From contig JBGANQ010000021.1 of NCBI GenBank assembly GCA_044222245.1, positions 1 through 64,000 of the forward strand: a stretch of 64,000 nt of DNA, in the 5' to 3' direction. The notes beneath the pieces were generated by a model. It did no database searches, was not told where the DNA came from, and saw only the letters and a program-made list of their open reading frames with translations. Position 1 is the first letter of the stretch. Every line of letters begins with the position of its first letter. Of this stretch, positions 51,247-63,420 are shown one piece after another. Both the position numbers and the translations under genes were made by a program. Source of the DNA: CALFML01 sp044222245. GTDB taxonomy: Bacteria; Myxococcota_A; Polyangia; Palsa-1104; JAEUJZ01.

Positions 51247-53079
51247 TCAGTGGGCGTGGGCGCGGAGGGCGGCGCTGCGCAGCTCGTGACCGGTGGGGCC
51301 GTCGCCGAGCTGGCGGCGGCGATCTTCGCCGTGACCGGGACCGAGGATGTCGCGCAGGTAGGGAGTGATCGCAAAGGTGTCGGAGTGCTCTTTGGTGTGG
51401 CAGGTGAGGCAGCGCTCCTCGCTCGGGCGCGGGGTCGGCACGGGAACCTTGATCGGCGAGCGCGCGTGCAGGCTGCCGGGACCGTGGCAGACCTCACACT
51501 GGACGTTGCGCAGATCGGGGCCGGCGGCGGGCGGTGGGTCCTTGGGCGGGGTGGCGCGCTGCCACTGCGCCAGCGTCCACAGGTTCGCGCCGCCGGCGGC
51601 GTCGAAGCCGGAGGCATGACAGCCGACGCAGTCGTAGGACAGATCCTTACCGCCGTCGACCAGGGTCTTCCAGGCGCTGGCGTGGCGGGTCTTCTGCCAG
51701 AACTCAAACGAGTCGTTGTGGTAGTGGCACGAGCCCAGGCACCCGGCGTTGCCCAGGTAGCGCGGCTGGCCCACGGGCGGCGGCGCCGGGGGGCCGGCGG
51801 TGGCGGCCAGGTTGGACTCGCCGATCTGGCGATCCAGGGCGGTCATCTGCGCGGCGACGCTGGCATCGCGCGGCAGGGCGCGGGTGATCGGCAACAGCTC
51901 GGAGATCACATAGCCGGCGGCCGGCGGCGCGGCCGGGGTGGCGGCGGCGGCGAGCAGCGTCTCCAGCAGGCGGACCTCGGCGGCGGTGGTCTTGATGAAG
52001 ATCGGATCGGCGCTCGGGTCGCTGCGCAGCGCGGCCAGGCGCGCCTGCACCACCTGCAGCTTCGCCCGCTGCTGCGCCACCACCTGGTCGCGCTGGCGGG
52101 GGCTCGGGTAGACGGTCCAGTGCGGCGGGCCGCTCGGCGGCAGATGGACCTCCAGGCGGATGAGGCGCTCGCCCTTCTGGCCGGGGACGACGAGCAGCGT
52201 GGTGCCGATCACCTCGGGCGGGTCGACACCCTCGGCGAGCTCACGATCATTGCCGGCGACGATGAGCTGAAGGCTGGGGACCTGGCGGGCCAGCCGTCGC
52301 GCCTGCTCACGGCGCAGGCCGGTGAGGGCGATGATCGCCTGCGCCCCCTGGCGCTGCAGCCGCTGCACCGCCGCCCGCGCCGCAGCGAGCGGCTCGCTGA
52401 CCTGCACGCCCGGCGGCCAGCTCGCCTCGGGATCGGCGACCCCGAGGATGCCGAGCTTCACCCCGGATACGGTGCGCAGCACCTCGGGGACCAGGGAGCC
52501 GGGAGGCAGGCCGCCGACGTTGCTGGCCAGGCGCCGCCGCTCATGCAGCTCGCCGCCGTCGGGCTGGCCGCGCAGGTCTTCGGGCTGGAGCATGGTCACC
52601 GCGCCGAGCGCGCCCCAGGTGTTCTCCAGGAACTCGGCCTTCTTGCGCACCTGCGGCAGCTTGTCAGCAGGCAGCGGATCTTCGTCGTAGCGCAGGCCGC
52701 CGGCGTCGAGGAGCAGGGCGCCGCTGCTCTTGACCAGGGCGGCCAGGCGGGCGACATCGCCGAGCGGCTCCGAGGTGCAGCCGCAGGCCTCGATGTTGTT
52801 GCGCATTCGGGTCGCCAGCAGCAGGGTAAGCGTTCGCTCGCCGGGTCTGGCCGGCGGGCGAGCGGAGGCCGCGGTGGCGCTCGGATCCGGCGCCGCCGGA
52901 CCCGGCGGGGAGGTTGAGGCGGCCGGCGGCGGCGCGCGGTGCGAGCTGCAGGCGGCGGCACCGGCAAGCCAGGTCCACAGCAGCACCGCGCCGCGACCGC
53001 CGGACCCGCGTGGCCGGGCGATTGACCGGCCGGCAGTCGCGGCCGGACAACGGCGGGAAAACCAAGAGTTGAAGGCCAT
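51247..53079 (-). CDS. secreted metallophosphoesterase/nucleotidase-like protein fused to a multiheme cytochrome c
   Basis: About 610 aa. N-terminal signal or anchor WTWLAGAAAC, possibly a lipoprotein although the lipobox is imperfect. Residues 60-330 resemble the 5'-nucleotidase/UshA calcineurin fold (IEACGCTSEPLGDVARLAAL, LLLDAGGLRY, LGILGVADP, AIIALTGLRREQARRL, QLIVAGNDRE). A coiled coil follows (about 330-370). The C-terminal part is a cytochrome c-554-like domain with CLGSCH, CVGCH, CEVCH and CLTCH, so at least four haems. The role may be respiratory electron transfer outside the cytoplasm. ATG 53079 or GTG 53085 start. Confidence 0.82.
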   Translation of the reverse strand: MAFNSWFSRRCPAATAGRSIARPRGSGGRGAVLLWTWLAGAAACSSHRAPPPAASTSPPGPAAPDPSATAASARPPARPGERTLTLLLATRMRNNIEACGCTSEPLGDVARLAALVKSSGALLLDAGGLRYDEDPLPADKLPQVRKKAEFLENTWGALGAVTMLQPEDLRGQPDGGELHERRRLASNVGGLPPGSLVPEVLRTVSGVKLGILGVADPEASWPPGVQVSEPLAAARAAVQRLQRQGAQAIIALTGLRREQARRLARQVPSLQLIVAGNDRELAEGVDPPEVIGTTLLVVPGQKGERLIRLEVHLPPSGPPHWTVYPSPRQRDQVVAQQRAKLQVVQARLAALRSDPSADPIFIKTTAAEVRLLETLLAAAATPAAPPAAGYVISELLPITRALPRDASVAAQMTALDRQIGESNLAATAGPPAPPPVGQPRYLGNAGCLGSCHYHNDSFEFWQKTRHASAWKTLVDGGKDLSYDCVGCHASGFDAAGGANLWTLAQWQRATPPKDPPPAAGPDLRNVQCEVCHGPGSLHARSPIKVPVPTPRPSEERCLTCHTKEHSDTFAITPYLRDILGPGHGEDRRRQLGDGPTGHELRSAALRAHAH

Positions 53080-53151
53080 GCGCACAGTATGCTTCGGCAG
53101 CGGGTCGCGGGTAAGGTCTGCGGGCCGGGAAAGTCGCGCTGGCGGGCGCGG

Positions 53152-53961
53152 CTAGCGGCGGGCAAAGGTGATGGCGGCGCGGGCCAGCTCGTCGCAGCGC
53201 TCGTTCTCGGGGACGCCGGCGTGGCCAGCGACTTTGACAAAGTGCACCGCGGGGAACTCGCGCAAGAGCAGGCGCAGGCTGGCCACCAGCTCCTGGTTGG
53301 CCTTGGCCTTCCAGTTCTGCGACAGGAGGCCGATCGCATAGGACGAGTCCGAGTACACGACCACCGGCCGATCGCGCGGCAGCACCTGCAGGCCGCGGAG
53401 GATGGCGGTGAGCTCGGCGATGTTGTTGGTCCCCACACCCAGGTACTCGGACAGCTCGCGGCGGGCGAGCGCGCCGGTCAGATCGAGGACGACCACGCCA
53501 AGGCCCATGGGCCCCGGATTGCCGGTGCAGGCGCCGTCGGTGTATACGTGCAGGGCGCTCTCGGGATGGCGCGAGCCGGCGTGCGGCGGGGCTTTGGACT
53601 TGCCGGCGGTCGCTGGGGCTTTAGGCTTGTCAGCAGTCGCCGGTGACCGCGGTGGTCCGCTGCCAAACAGAGGCCCGGCCGCTACGGCGGCACCGGCCGG
53701 CTGGGCCGGCGCGCCGCCCGCGCCGGGCCGCGCGGCGGGTTCGGGGGCGGCGGGCTCCGGAGCGGCCGGGCTCATCTCGGCGTCGCTGCGCACCGCGGTA
53801 TCCTCGTCGGGCAGGAGGTTGCGCAGCGCAGCCCGGTAGCGCTTGCCGCCCTGCCGGTAGAGCACGTCCACCCGCTGATCCTCGCCGCCGAGCGGCTGAC
53901 CGCTGGCGTCGCACTCCATCCACACTTTCGCCCCGCGCAGGCGCTTCGCTACCCAGGCCAC
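53152..53961 (-). CDS. rnhA: ribonuclease HI with N-terminal extension
   Basis: A 269-aa protein. The RNase H domain covers about 137-262 with Asp142 (YTDGACTGNPG), Glu183 (NNIAELTAI), Asp204 (YSDSSYAIG), His246 and Asp256 (GHAGVPENERCDELA). It removes RNA from RNA-DNA hybrids. The first 55 residues form a small basic domain (AKVWMECDASGQPLGGEDQR, then VLYRQGGKRYRAAL), not the usual HBD by sequence. A Pro/Ala linker of about 80 residues joins it to the catalytic part. GTG start. Confidence 0.9.
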   Translation of the reverse strand: MAWVAKRLRGAKVWMECDASGQPLGGEDQRVDVLYRQGGKRYRAALRNLLPDEDTAVRSDAEMSPAAPEPAAPEPAARPGAGGAPAQPAGAAVAAGPLFGSGPPRSPATADKPKAPATAGKSKAPPHAGSRHPESALHVYTDGACTGNPGPMGLGVVVLDLTGALARRELSEYLGVGTNNIAELTAILRGLQVLPRDRPVVVYSDSSYAIGLLSQNWKAKANQELVASLRLLLREFPAVHFVKVAGHAGVPENERCDELARAAITFARR

Positions 53962-54054
53962 AGCGGCACCCTAGATGACCCGGCGCGGGGCTGGCAAGTG
54001 TTTCGCTCTGCGCGGGGTCAGCCGGGCTCGGCCTCCAAGCCGCTGAGAGCGCGA

Positions 54055-54112
54055 GGCGGTCGGGCGTAGCTGGCGGACGCGCCGCGGGGTGGCGCGTCCG
54101 CCTCCGACCGCC
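54055..54112. terminator. nested perfect inverted repeat between phosphoesterase and rnhA
   Basis: Inner stem GGCGGACGCGCC (54072-54083) with GGCGCGTCCGCC (54091-54102), 12 bp with a 7-nt loop. Outer stem GGCGGTCGG (54055-54063) pairs with CCGACCGCC (54104-54112). There is no U-tract on the minus strand. It may stop or pause leftward transcripts from the phosphoesterase or shape the rnhA leader. Confidence 0.5.
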
Positions 54113-54138
54113 GCGGCCCGGAGCTCGCAGCGGGCGAG

Positions 54139-55017
54139 CTAGTACAGCGGCTGCAGCTCGATGCCGGGCCGGAGGTCCTCGACGGTCGTATAGGTCGAGC
54201 CGAGGTCGAGCACGAGGATCTTTTTGTGCTCGTCCTCCATGGCAAAGCTCGACGACAGGATGAGTTGCTCGTAGCCGATCGTCTGATAGCCGGTGGGGAT
54301 CACTGCGTGGCCATAGACGATCACCTGGGCCGCGGCGACCCCGAGCAGCGCCTGCGCCTTGAACGGCGGCAGCGCCTGCTCCCATAAAAGCTGCCCGAAC
54401 AGCCGCGCCGTCGCCTCGCCGGGCTTGGGGGCCTTGGCGCGGCTGCGCGCCTCCGCCTTGGGCGCCAGGTAGCGGCGGTAGTCGATCGCCTCCAGCTCGC
54501 TCAGGCTGGCGAGCTCGGCCGCGGGAGCGGCGTGGCTGAACAGCACCCCGCAGGGAGCGATCGCCCACAGCGGCAGCGTCTTGAGGAAGCTGGCCAGCCA
54601 GACGCTGTTCTCGATCCCCAGGCGCTGCTCGAGCGCCCCGGCCTCATCGCGGGCGAACACCGCGGTGCGCGGGCCGCCGATGTGGGCGTGCTCGTGGTTG
54701 CCGAGCAGCGCCGTGACCCGCCCGGGGCAGCGCTCGGCCAGAAGCTGCAGCCCCAGGATGATCGCCGGCGACTCATCGCGGTAGGGCCGACCGCGCAGCG
54801 GCGGCTGTCCGGGACCGCCGGCAGGCGCCGGCCACCCCTCGGGGGCGAGCAGCGGCCCATGTAGAAGATCGCCAAGAAAGAGCAGGTGGGCGTCGTCTCC
54901 CATGCCTTCAAAGCGGGCGACAATCGACAGAAAGTCGCGCAGGTTGCCGTGCAGATCAGCGGCGACGAGCAGGCGTCCGTGATCTGGATATCGAGCGAGC
55001 TTTGGACTGTTTGCCAT
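54139..55017 (-). CDS. calcineurin-like metallophosphoesterase
   Basis: About 292 aa. Metal-binding motifs in order: AADLHGN, FLGDLLHGP, LLGNHEHAH, LFSHAAPAAE and IVYGHAVIPT, all the blocks of the PPP/calcineurin family. It likely acts as a protein or nucleotide phosphatase; bis(5'-nucleosyl)-tetraphosphatase or protein phosphatase 1-like roles are possible. The start is ATG 55017, five residues before the conserved RYPDHGRLLV region; the frame is open to 55137. Two genes upstream of rnhA on the same strand but separated by a long hairpin. Confidence 0.86.
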   Translation of the reverse strand: MANSPKLARYPDHGRLLVAADLHGNLRDFLSIVARFEGMGDDAHLLFLGDLLHGPLLAPEGWPAPAGGPGQPPLRGRPYRDESPAIILGLQLLAERCPGRVTALLGNHEHAHIGGPRTAVFARDEAGALEQRLGIENSVWLASFLKTLPLWAIAPCGVLFSHAAPAAELASLSELEAIDYRRYLAPKAEARSRAKAPKPGEATARLFGQLLWEQALPPFKAQALLGVAAAQVIVYGHAVIPTGYQTIGYEQLILSSSFAMEDEHKKILVLDLGSTYTTVEDLRPGIELQPLY

Positions 55018-55579
55018 CGCGCAGGGCCAAGAGGGAAGCGTCGGTCCCCATCTGCCGCCGGCTTGGGCCTCGGGCTCGCCCTGGTCTTGTCCGAGCGGGA
55101 CCACCCTGGGAGCCCGAGGACCGCCCACCTGGAACAAGCCCCGGGCGGCAAGCGATCGGCAGATGAAAGATTGCGGCGCGTAGCCATCATATCATTTCCG
55201 CGCACTAACCCTTGTCCCCGAGGGGGCTTCCGGTTACTAATCTTGACTGCTCCGAAGGGCGACCTAGCTTGAACTATCTAACTTAATGTGTCCGACCATG
55301 TCCCTGGCCGTGGGCCTGACCGTAAGCCCAGCAAGCTCCGCACGCAGCAGCAAGGAAGCAGCCCTGGACATGAGGCGCCCGGACTCGCAGACATATACAA
55401 TAGGCACCCTGAAGCAGCCCGGTCGCGCGCTCGGCCGCAAAGCAGGCCCGCGAGCCTCCCAGAAAATTTCACCTCCGCATATCGCACACCTCGGGTGCAG
55501 GGCTACCTTGGCCGACCCGGCCTTGGCGACCGCCCCAGGTTGACCGCAAGCCTCTGGTTATGGTGGGAAAGCAGCTGAC
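55018..55579. other. intergenic region between divergent phosphoesterase and secA
   Basis: About 560 nt. I see no gene, tRNA or clear promoter. The part next to the phosphoesterase is GC-rich; 55180-55290 has several A+T-rich hexamers (TTGACT, TTGAAC, TAACTTAAT) that could hold a promoter, but the spacings do not fit. Confidence 0.5.
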
Positions 55580-58779
<3,200 letters not shown>

Positions 58780-58820
58780 GCGCCGGGAATAGGCGGCGGC
58801 CCAAGGACGTTAAAATTGGC

Positions 58821-59513
58821 ATGTTGGAGCGCAACGACAAAAAGCCCGCGGACTACCGTGCTCGTTTCGAGCAGGCGGCCCTTGGGCACCTGGGCGCGCT
58901 GTACGGCACCGCCCTGCGTCTGACCCACAACCAGCGCGACGCCGAGGACCTGGTCCAGGACTCGCTCTTGTCCGCGTTTCGCGCCTTCGACCAGTTCGTC
59001 CCCGGCAGCCAGTGCAAGGCCTGGCTGTTCAAGATCCTCACCAACACCTTCATCAACAAGTACCGCCGCCGGGTGCTGGAGCGGCAGGTGGCGCAGTCGA
59101 TGGAGCGGGCGGGCGAGACCGGGGTGATGTCCTCGGGCGGAGTGCGGGCGGCGCGCGACGCCGAGGAGACGCTGCAGTACTCGCTCATGTCCGAGGCCAT
59201 CCACAAGGCGCTGGGCGACCTGCCCGAGGAGTTTCGCCTCGCGGTGGTGCTGTGCGATGTCGAGGAGTTCTCCTACCGCGAGATCGCCGATATCATGGAG
59301 TGTCCGGTCGGCACCGTCATGAGTCGCCTGCACCGCGGGCGGCGGCTCTTGCAGGTGGCGCTGCGCGAGCAGGCGCTGCGCTGCGGCATCGTCCGCACCG
59401 AGCCCGGCGAAGAGGACGAGCTGGCAGCGCGGCGCGCCCCGTTGGCGGCGGCCGCCGGGGCCCAGGTCTATCAGCTGCCCCGGCGACAAGGATCGGCGAC
59501 CAAGAAACCGTAG
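58821..59513 (+). CDS. ECF-type RNA polymerase sigma factor
   Basis: A 230-aa group 4 sigma factor. Region 2 has RDAEDLVQDSLLSAFRAFDQ and CKAWLFKILTNTFINKYRRR. Region 4 has LPEEFRLAVVLCDVEEFSYR, then EIADIMECPVGTVMSRLHRG. A hydrophilic insert of about 25 residues lies between the two regions. The last 50 residues, beyond region 4, are an Ala/Glu/Arg-rich tail not usual for ECF factors. The anti-sigma gene starts 21 nt after the stop. A good promoter was not found. Confidence 0.92.
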   Translation: MLERNDKKPADYRARFEQAALGHLGALYGTALRLTHNQRDAEDLVQDSLLSAFRAFDQFVPGSQCKAWLFKILTNTFINKYRRRVLERQVAQSMERAGETGVMSSGGVRAARDAEETLQYSLMSEAIHKALGDLPEEFRLAVVLCDVEEFSYREIADIMECPVGTVMSRLHRGRRLLQVALREQALRCGIVRTEPGEEDELAARRAPLAAAAGAQVYQLPRRQGSATKKP

Positions 59514-59534
59514 ATTCGACGACGACGTAAGACC

Positions 59535-60302
59535 ATGCAGTGTCGAGACATCGAACGCGATCTGGACAGCTTCATCGACGGCGAGCTGGCTGTACCAGAG
59601 AGTCTTGAGGTCGAGGCTCACCTACACACCTGCGCTGCCTGTCAAAAGCAGGTCGAAGAGCAGCGCAGCATGAAGCGCTCACTGCGCCTGGCGCTGCGGC
59701 CACCCGAGCTGCCGGCGACGCTGCGCGACTTCGTGCGCGACAGCCTGCACGGCGAGCTGCGCGAGCAAGAGCGGGCCTCGCGCTGGCTGCGCCTGCGCCG
59801 GCCAATTCTGCTCAGCCTGCCGGCGCTGGGGCTCTGCGCGGCGCTGCTGTTCGCGGCGCTTTACCCGTCGCGGCCCGAGGTCGTGATGGAGTCGATGATC
59901 ATCAAGCACCAGCGCAACCTGCCGCTGGAGATCACCGGCGGGCCCGAGGTCGTGCGCAGCTGGTTTGACGGCAAGGTGCCCTTCGCGGTGCCGCCGCCGC
60001 GGGTCGAGCCGATCGCCTCGCTGCGCGGCGGCCGGATCAGCCAGCTCGGCGATCGCGAGGCGGCGTACCTGCAGTATGAGCAGCGCGGGCAGCGGATCTC
60101 GGTGTTCGTCTTTGACCCGAGCGGGCTGCGCCTGCAGGCCCCCCGGCGGGCGGTCATCCACAACCGCGAGGTGTTCATCCAGGGCAGCCGCGGCTACCAC
60201 ATCGCCGTCTTCCAGGATCGCGACCTCGGCTACGCTATCGCCGGCAGCGTCGACGAGCCGGAGTTTATCCAGTTCGTCTCGGCGATCATGCGCTCGCCGT
60301 AG
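59535..60302 (+). CDS. membrane anti-sigma factor with ZAS zinc motif
   Basis: A 255-aa protein. The N-terminal zinc-binding anti-sigma domain has His29-x3-Cys33-x2-Cys36 (HLHTCAAC), preceded by a conserved Cys3 (MQCRDIE). A transmembrane helix at about 90-110 (ILLSLPALGLCAALLFAALY) places the C-terminal 140 residues in the periplasm. That domain has YLQYEQRGQRISVFVFDP and RAVIHNREVFIQGSRGYHIA. It should hold the upstream ECF sigma until an envelope or redox signal is sensed. Confidence 0.9.
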   Translation: MQCRDIERDLDSFIDGELAVPESLEVEAHLHTCAACQKQVEEQRSMKRSLRLALRPPELPATLRDFVRDSLHGELREQERASRWLRLRRPILLSLPALGLCAALLFAALYPSRPEVVMESMIIKHQRNLPLEITGGPEVVRSWFDGKVPFAVPPPRVEPIASLRGGRISQLGDREAAYLQYEQRGQRISVFVFDPSGLRLQAPRRAVIHNREVFIQGSRGYHIAVFQDRDLGYAIAGSVDEPEFIQFVSAIMRSP

Positions 60303-60349
60303 CGCGCCAGACTTCTCGCCGCCGGGGCTTGGCTGTAAGATCACCCGCG

Positions 60350-62611
60350 GTGCTGGGGACTCGATATTCCGTGCGGGCGCTGCGCAACCGGCCGCGGCGG
60401 GCCAGCTTTGGGCTGCCGCTTGGGCTGCTCTTGGCGCTCGTGCTGCCCGGCGTGGGGCGTGGCGAGGCGGCGCGCGGCGCGGCGGCCCGTCCGGCGCCGC
60501 GGCCCAAGAAGCTGCCGCCGCTGCTGCAGCACATCCGGCAGGGGGTCGCGGCGTTTCGCGCCGGCGACTACGCCAGCGTGCGCGCCGAGCTGCTGCCGCT
60601 GGCCAGCAGCGGCGCCCTGCGCGCGTTCAAGGGTGAGGACTACGCGCTCTACCTGCTGGGTGAGAGCGAGGCCCTGCTGGCCGAGGAGCAGCAGGAGCGC
60701 CGCCTGTGGCAGGGGGCGCAGCAGCACCTGCGGGCGGTGGTTGCGCTCGGCGACTCGCCGCTGGCGCTGCTCGCGCGGGCGCGGGCGGCCGACTGCGCCC
60801 GCAAGCTCGGCAAGCCGGCGGCCAAAGAGGCCGAGGCCGGCTACCGCGAAGCGCTCGGCAGCGCCAAGTCGAGCCTGGACGTCGCCACCATCCGCTTCCG
60901 CCTCGCCGAGCTGGCCGAGCAGGCCGGCCGCAGCCCCGAGGCGCGCGCCGCCCTGCGCAAGCTGTACGTCGAGTACCCCCTGCACCCGCTCGGCGAGACG
61001 GCGCTCGCCCGGCTGCACGAGCTCGATGCCAGCACCACCCTGGACGCCAGCGAGCACATAAAGCGCGCCAAGAACCTCATCCAGAACCGCCGCTGGCCCG
61101 AGGCGATCGCCGAGCTCATGGCCCTGCCGGCCGACCTCGGCCCCGCCCTGCGCGACGAGGTCGAGTACTGGCTGGCCACCAGCTTCTACCGCATGCGGCG
61201 CAACTACAGCGGCGCCGCCCAGAAGCTGCTCGAGGTCGCCAAGCGCATGCGCGGCGAGCCGCAGGCCGAGGCGATGTTCCACGGCGCCCGGGCGCTGTCG
61301 CGCGCCGATCAAGACGACGAGGCGATAAAGGGCTATAAGGCGGTGGTCGAGGCCCACCCCAAGTCGCACTTCGCCCCCGAGGCGTCGTTCTTAAGCGGCT
61401 GGCTGGAGTATAACCGCAGCCACTACACCGAGGCGATCGCCAACCTGCAGGAGACCCTGCGCCGCTTCTCCGGCCCGTTCGCCGACGAGGCGCGCTGGTA
61501 CATCGGGCTGTCGCGCTACCTGCTGGGCGACTACGCCGGGGCGCTGCCCGAGCTGGAGGCGCTGGCCAAGCGCGGCGGCACCGTGGCCGCCAAGGCGAAC
61601 TACTGGGCGGCGGTGGCGCTGTTCAAGCAGGACCGCAAGCCCGAGGCGCTCGAGCGCTGGCAGCGCCTGGTTGATAGCCAGCCGCTCGGCTACTACGGCA
61701 TGCTGGCGCGGGTGCGCCTGGGCGGCGAGGGGGTCAAGGTGACCCTGTTCGCCGACGCCGCGCGGCGCTCGGCCGAGGGGCTGCTGGCCTGGCCCAAGCC
61801 GGGCGAGCCGCCCGACCCCCAGGTGCTGCAGGACCCGCAGGTCGAGCGCGCCGCCGAGCTGCTCCTGGTCGGCCTGGATACCGAGGCCAGCGCCGAGCTG
61901 CGTCGCAGCGAGCCGGCGCTCATGCAGCGCTACGGGGCGGCGCGGGCGCTGCCGGCGCTGTTTGACCTTTACACCCGCGCCCAGAACTTCCAGCGCCCGC
62001 ACCAGCTGGCCGAGGTCTACGGCGCCGCCGCCCTGCGCAAGGACCCGCAGAAGGTGCCAGCGGCGCGCCCGCTGTGGGAGGCGAGCTACCCGCTGGCCTA
62101 CCGCGGCTTCATCGAGAAGTACGGACCCACCGGCGACAACCCGCCGCGCTACCTGTACTCGATCATGCAGAAGGAGTCGGCGTATAACCCGCACGATGTC
62201 TCGTACGCTGACGCGATAGGCCTGTTGCAGATGATCCCGCCGACCAGCCGCCGCGTCGCGCCGTACATCGATCGCCCCTACACCGACGATGTCCTTTACG
62301 ACCCGGAGGGCAACATCCAGTTTGGCGCCTGGTACATCGGGCGGCTGCTCAAGAAGTTCAAGGGGCAGGTGGCGCTGGGGGCGGGCAGCTTCAACGCCGG
62401 GCCCAAGGCGATGATCCGCTGGCTGGAGCGGCACGGCGATCGGCCGCTCGACGAGTTCATCGAGCTGTGCCCCTACACCCAGACCCGCGAGTACATGAAG
62501 AAGCTGCTCGACATCTATGCCCACTACGTCTACCTGTGGGACGGTCAGGAGTACCTGCCGAGCCTGCAGGTCGACAAGCAGTACCTGACCGGCGACGGCA
62601 TCGACTACTGA
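60350..62611 (+). CDS. slt: soluble lytic murein transglycosylase (Slt70-like)
   Basis: About 753 aa. A signal peptide (FGLPLGLLLALVLPGVGRG) follows a basic start. TPR-like superhelix repeats cover about 50-520 (for example AEAMFHGARALSRADQDDEA and AEASFLSGWLEYNRSHYTEA-like units). The SLT domain is near 600-740: catalytic Glu in IMQKESAYNP, then AIGLLQMIPPTSRRVA, YDPEGNIQFGAWYIGRLL and GSFNAGPKAMIRWLERHG. It cleaves peptidoglycan glycan strands to anhydro-muropeptides. The start may be GTG 60350 or TTG 60329. Overlaps the convergent WbqC gene by 7 nt. Confidence 0.92.
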   Translation: MLGTRYSVRALRNRPRRASFGLPLGLLLALVLPGVGRGEAARGAAARPAPRPKKLPPLLQHIRQGVAAFRAGDYASVRAELLPLASSGALRAFKGEDYALYLLGESEALLAEEQQERRLWQGAQQHLRAVVALGDSPLALLARARAADCARKLGKPAAKEAEAGYREALGSAKSSLDVATIRFRLAELAEQAGRSPEARAALRKLYVEYPLHPLGETALARLHELDASTTLDASEHIKRAKNLIQNRRWPEAIAELMALPADLGPALRDEVEYWLATSFYRMRRNYSGAAQKLLEVAKRMRGEPQAEAMFHGARALSRADQDDEAIKGYKAVVEAHPKSHFAPEASFLSGWLEYNRSHYTEAIANLQETLRRFSGPFADEARWYIGLSRYLLGDYAGALPELEALAKRGGTVAAKANYWAAVALFKQDRKPEALERWQRLVDSQPLGYYGMLARVRLGGEGVKVTLFADAARRSAEGLLAWPKPGEPPDPQVLQDPQVERAAELLLVGLDTEASAELRRSEPALMQRYGAARALPALFDLYTRAQNFQRPHQLAEVYGAAALRKDPQKVPAARPLWEASYPLAYRGFIEKYGPTGDNPPRYLYSIMQKESAYNPHDVSYADAIGLLQMIPPTSRRVAPYIDRPYTDDVLYDPEGNIQFGAWYIGRLLKKFKGQVALGAGSFNAGPKAMIRWLERHGDRPLDEFIELCPYTQTREYMKKLLDIYAHYVYLWDGQEYLPSLQVDKQYLTGDGIDY

Positions 62612-63420
62612 GGGGCGACCACCGGCGCCAGCTTCGCGCCGGGTTGTGAGCCCAGCTCTGCGCCGGCTTCTGACCGGGGCTCGGGGCCGGGCTCTGACCC
62701 CGGCTCGGGGTAGACCAGCAGCTCGCTGGTGGCGCGGCCGCAGCGGAACAGCGCGTCGAGCACCGAGAGTCCGCCGACGAACGACGGCTGCCCCTGCGGG
62801 TAGGTGAGCGGGACGTAGGTGCGGATCGTCAGCTGCAGGCCAGCGGCGCTGAACTTGTCGGCCGCCTGGTACTTGGGCCCGCTCGGGCCCGACAGGTAGG
62901 TGGTGCCGCCCACCGCCTGCACCAGCGCCACCAGCCGCTCGTCCCCGCGACCGGCGCAGGCAAGGGTGCTGGCGCGCACCACGCGCCGCTGCAGCCCGAG
63001 GTAGGCGAGCAGCGCGTGCAGCAGCCGCTCGTTGAACTCCGCCAGCCACGGACCGGCGCCCTCGTAAAGAGGCGCCAGCAGGGCGAAGACCTCGGCGAAA
63101 AAGGGGCTGCGGCCGTAGCGGGCGCGCAGCGTCTGCAGGTGGCGCCGCGCCCAGCCCGGGTCGGCGATGCGCGCCTGGCAGATCCGCTGCAGCTCGCCCG
63201 CGCCGTGCGCCAGCGGGATCGTCAGCCACTGCGGTCCCTGCGCCCCAAGGATCCGCGTGCGCGCCACGTAGCTGCGCCCGCGCGGCAGCTGCGCGTCGTC
63301 GAGCAGGACCAGCACCTGGGCCGCCTTGAGCTTGGCGAAGAAGCCGCACCACGGCGCATAGTTCGGCTGGTGGATCGCCACCCGCAGCCCGGCCGCCGCT
63401 GCGCCGCCGCTCGGGCTCAC
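62605..63420 (-). CDS. WbqC-like family protein
   Basis: About 271 aa. WbqC-family proteins occur in polysaccharide clusters; their activity is unclear. Supporting sequence: LRVAIHQPNYAPWCGFFAKL, VLLDDAQLPRGRSYVARTRI, QWLTIPLAHGAGELQRI and TTYLSGPSGPKYQAADKFSA. The GTG at 63420 overlaps the upstream methyltransferase stop as GTGA, setting the start. The last 30 residues are Pro/Glu/Ser/Gly repeats (EPGSEPGPEPRSEAG). Coupled to the methyltransferase, so the two probably act on the same glycan. Confidence 0.85.
   Translation of the reverse strand: MSPSGGAAAAGLRVAIHQPNYAPWCGFFAKLKAAQVLVLLDDAQLPRGRSYVARTRILGAQGPQWLTIPLAHGAGELQRICQARIADPGWARRHLQTLRARYGRSPFFAEVFALLAPLYEGAGPWLAEFNERLLHALLAYLGLQRRVVRASTLACAGRGDERLVALVQAVGGTTYLSGPSGPKYQAADKFSAAGLQLTIRTYVPLTYPQGQPSFVGGLSVLDALFRCGRATSELLVYPEPGSEPGPEPRSEAGAELGSQPGAKLAPVVAPQ

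Noticed and set aside
55330..55367. AAGGAAGCAGCC, as in the SRP RNA (ffs) conserved loop
   Set aside because: The 5' partner strand (GGU-CAGG-UCC type) is missing and the loop would be 14 nt rather than a GNRA tetraloop; the flanks do not pair into the SRP rod.
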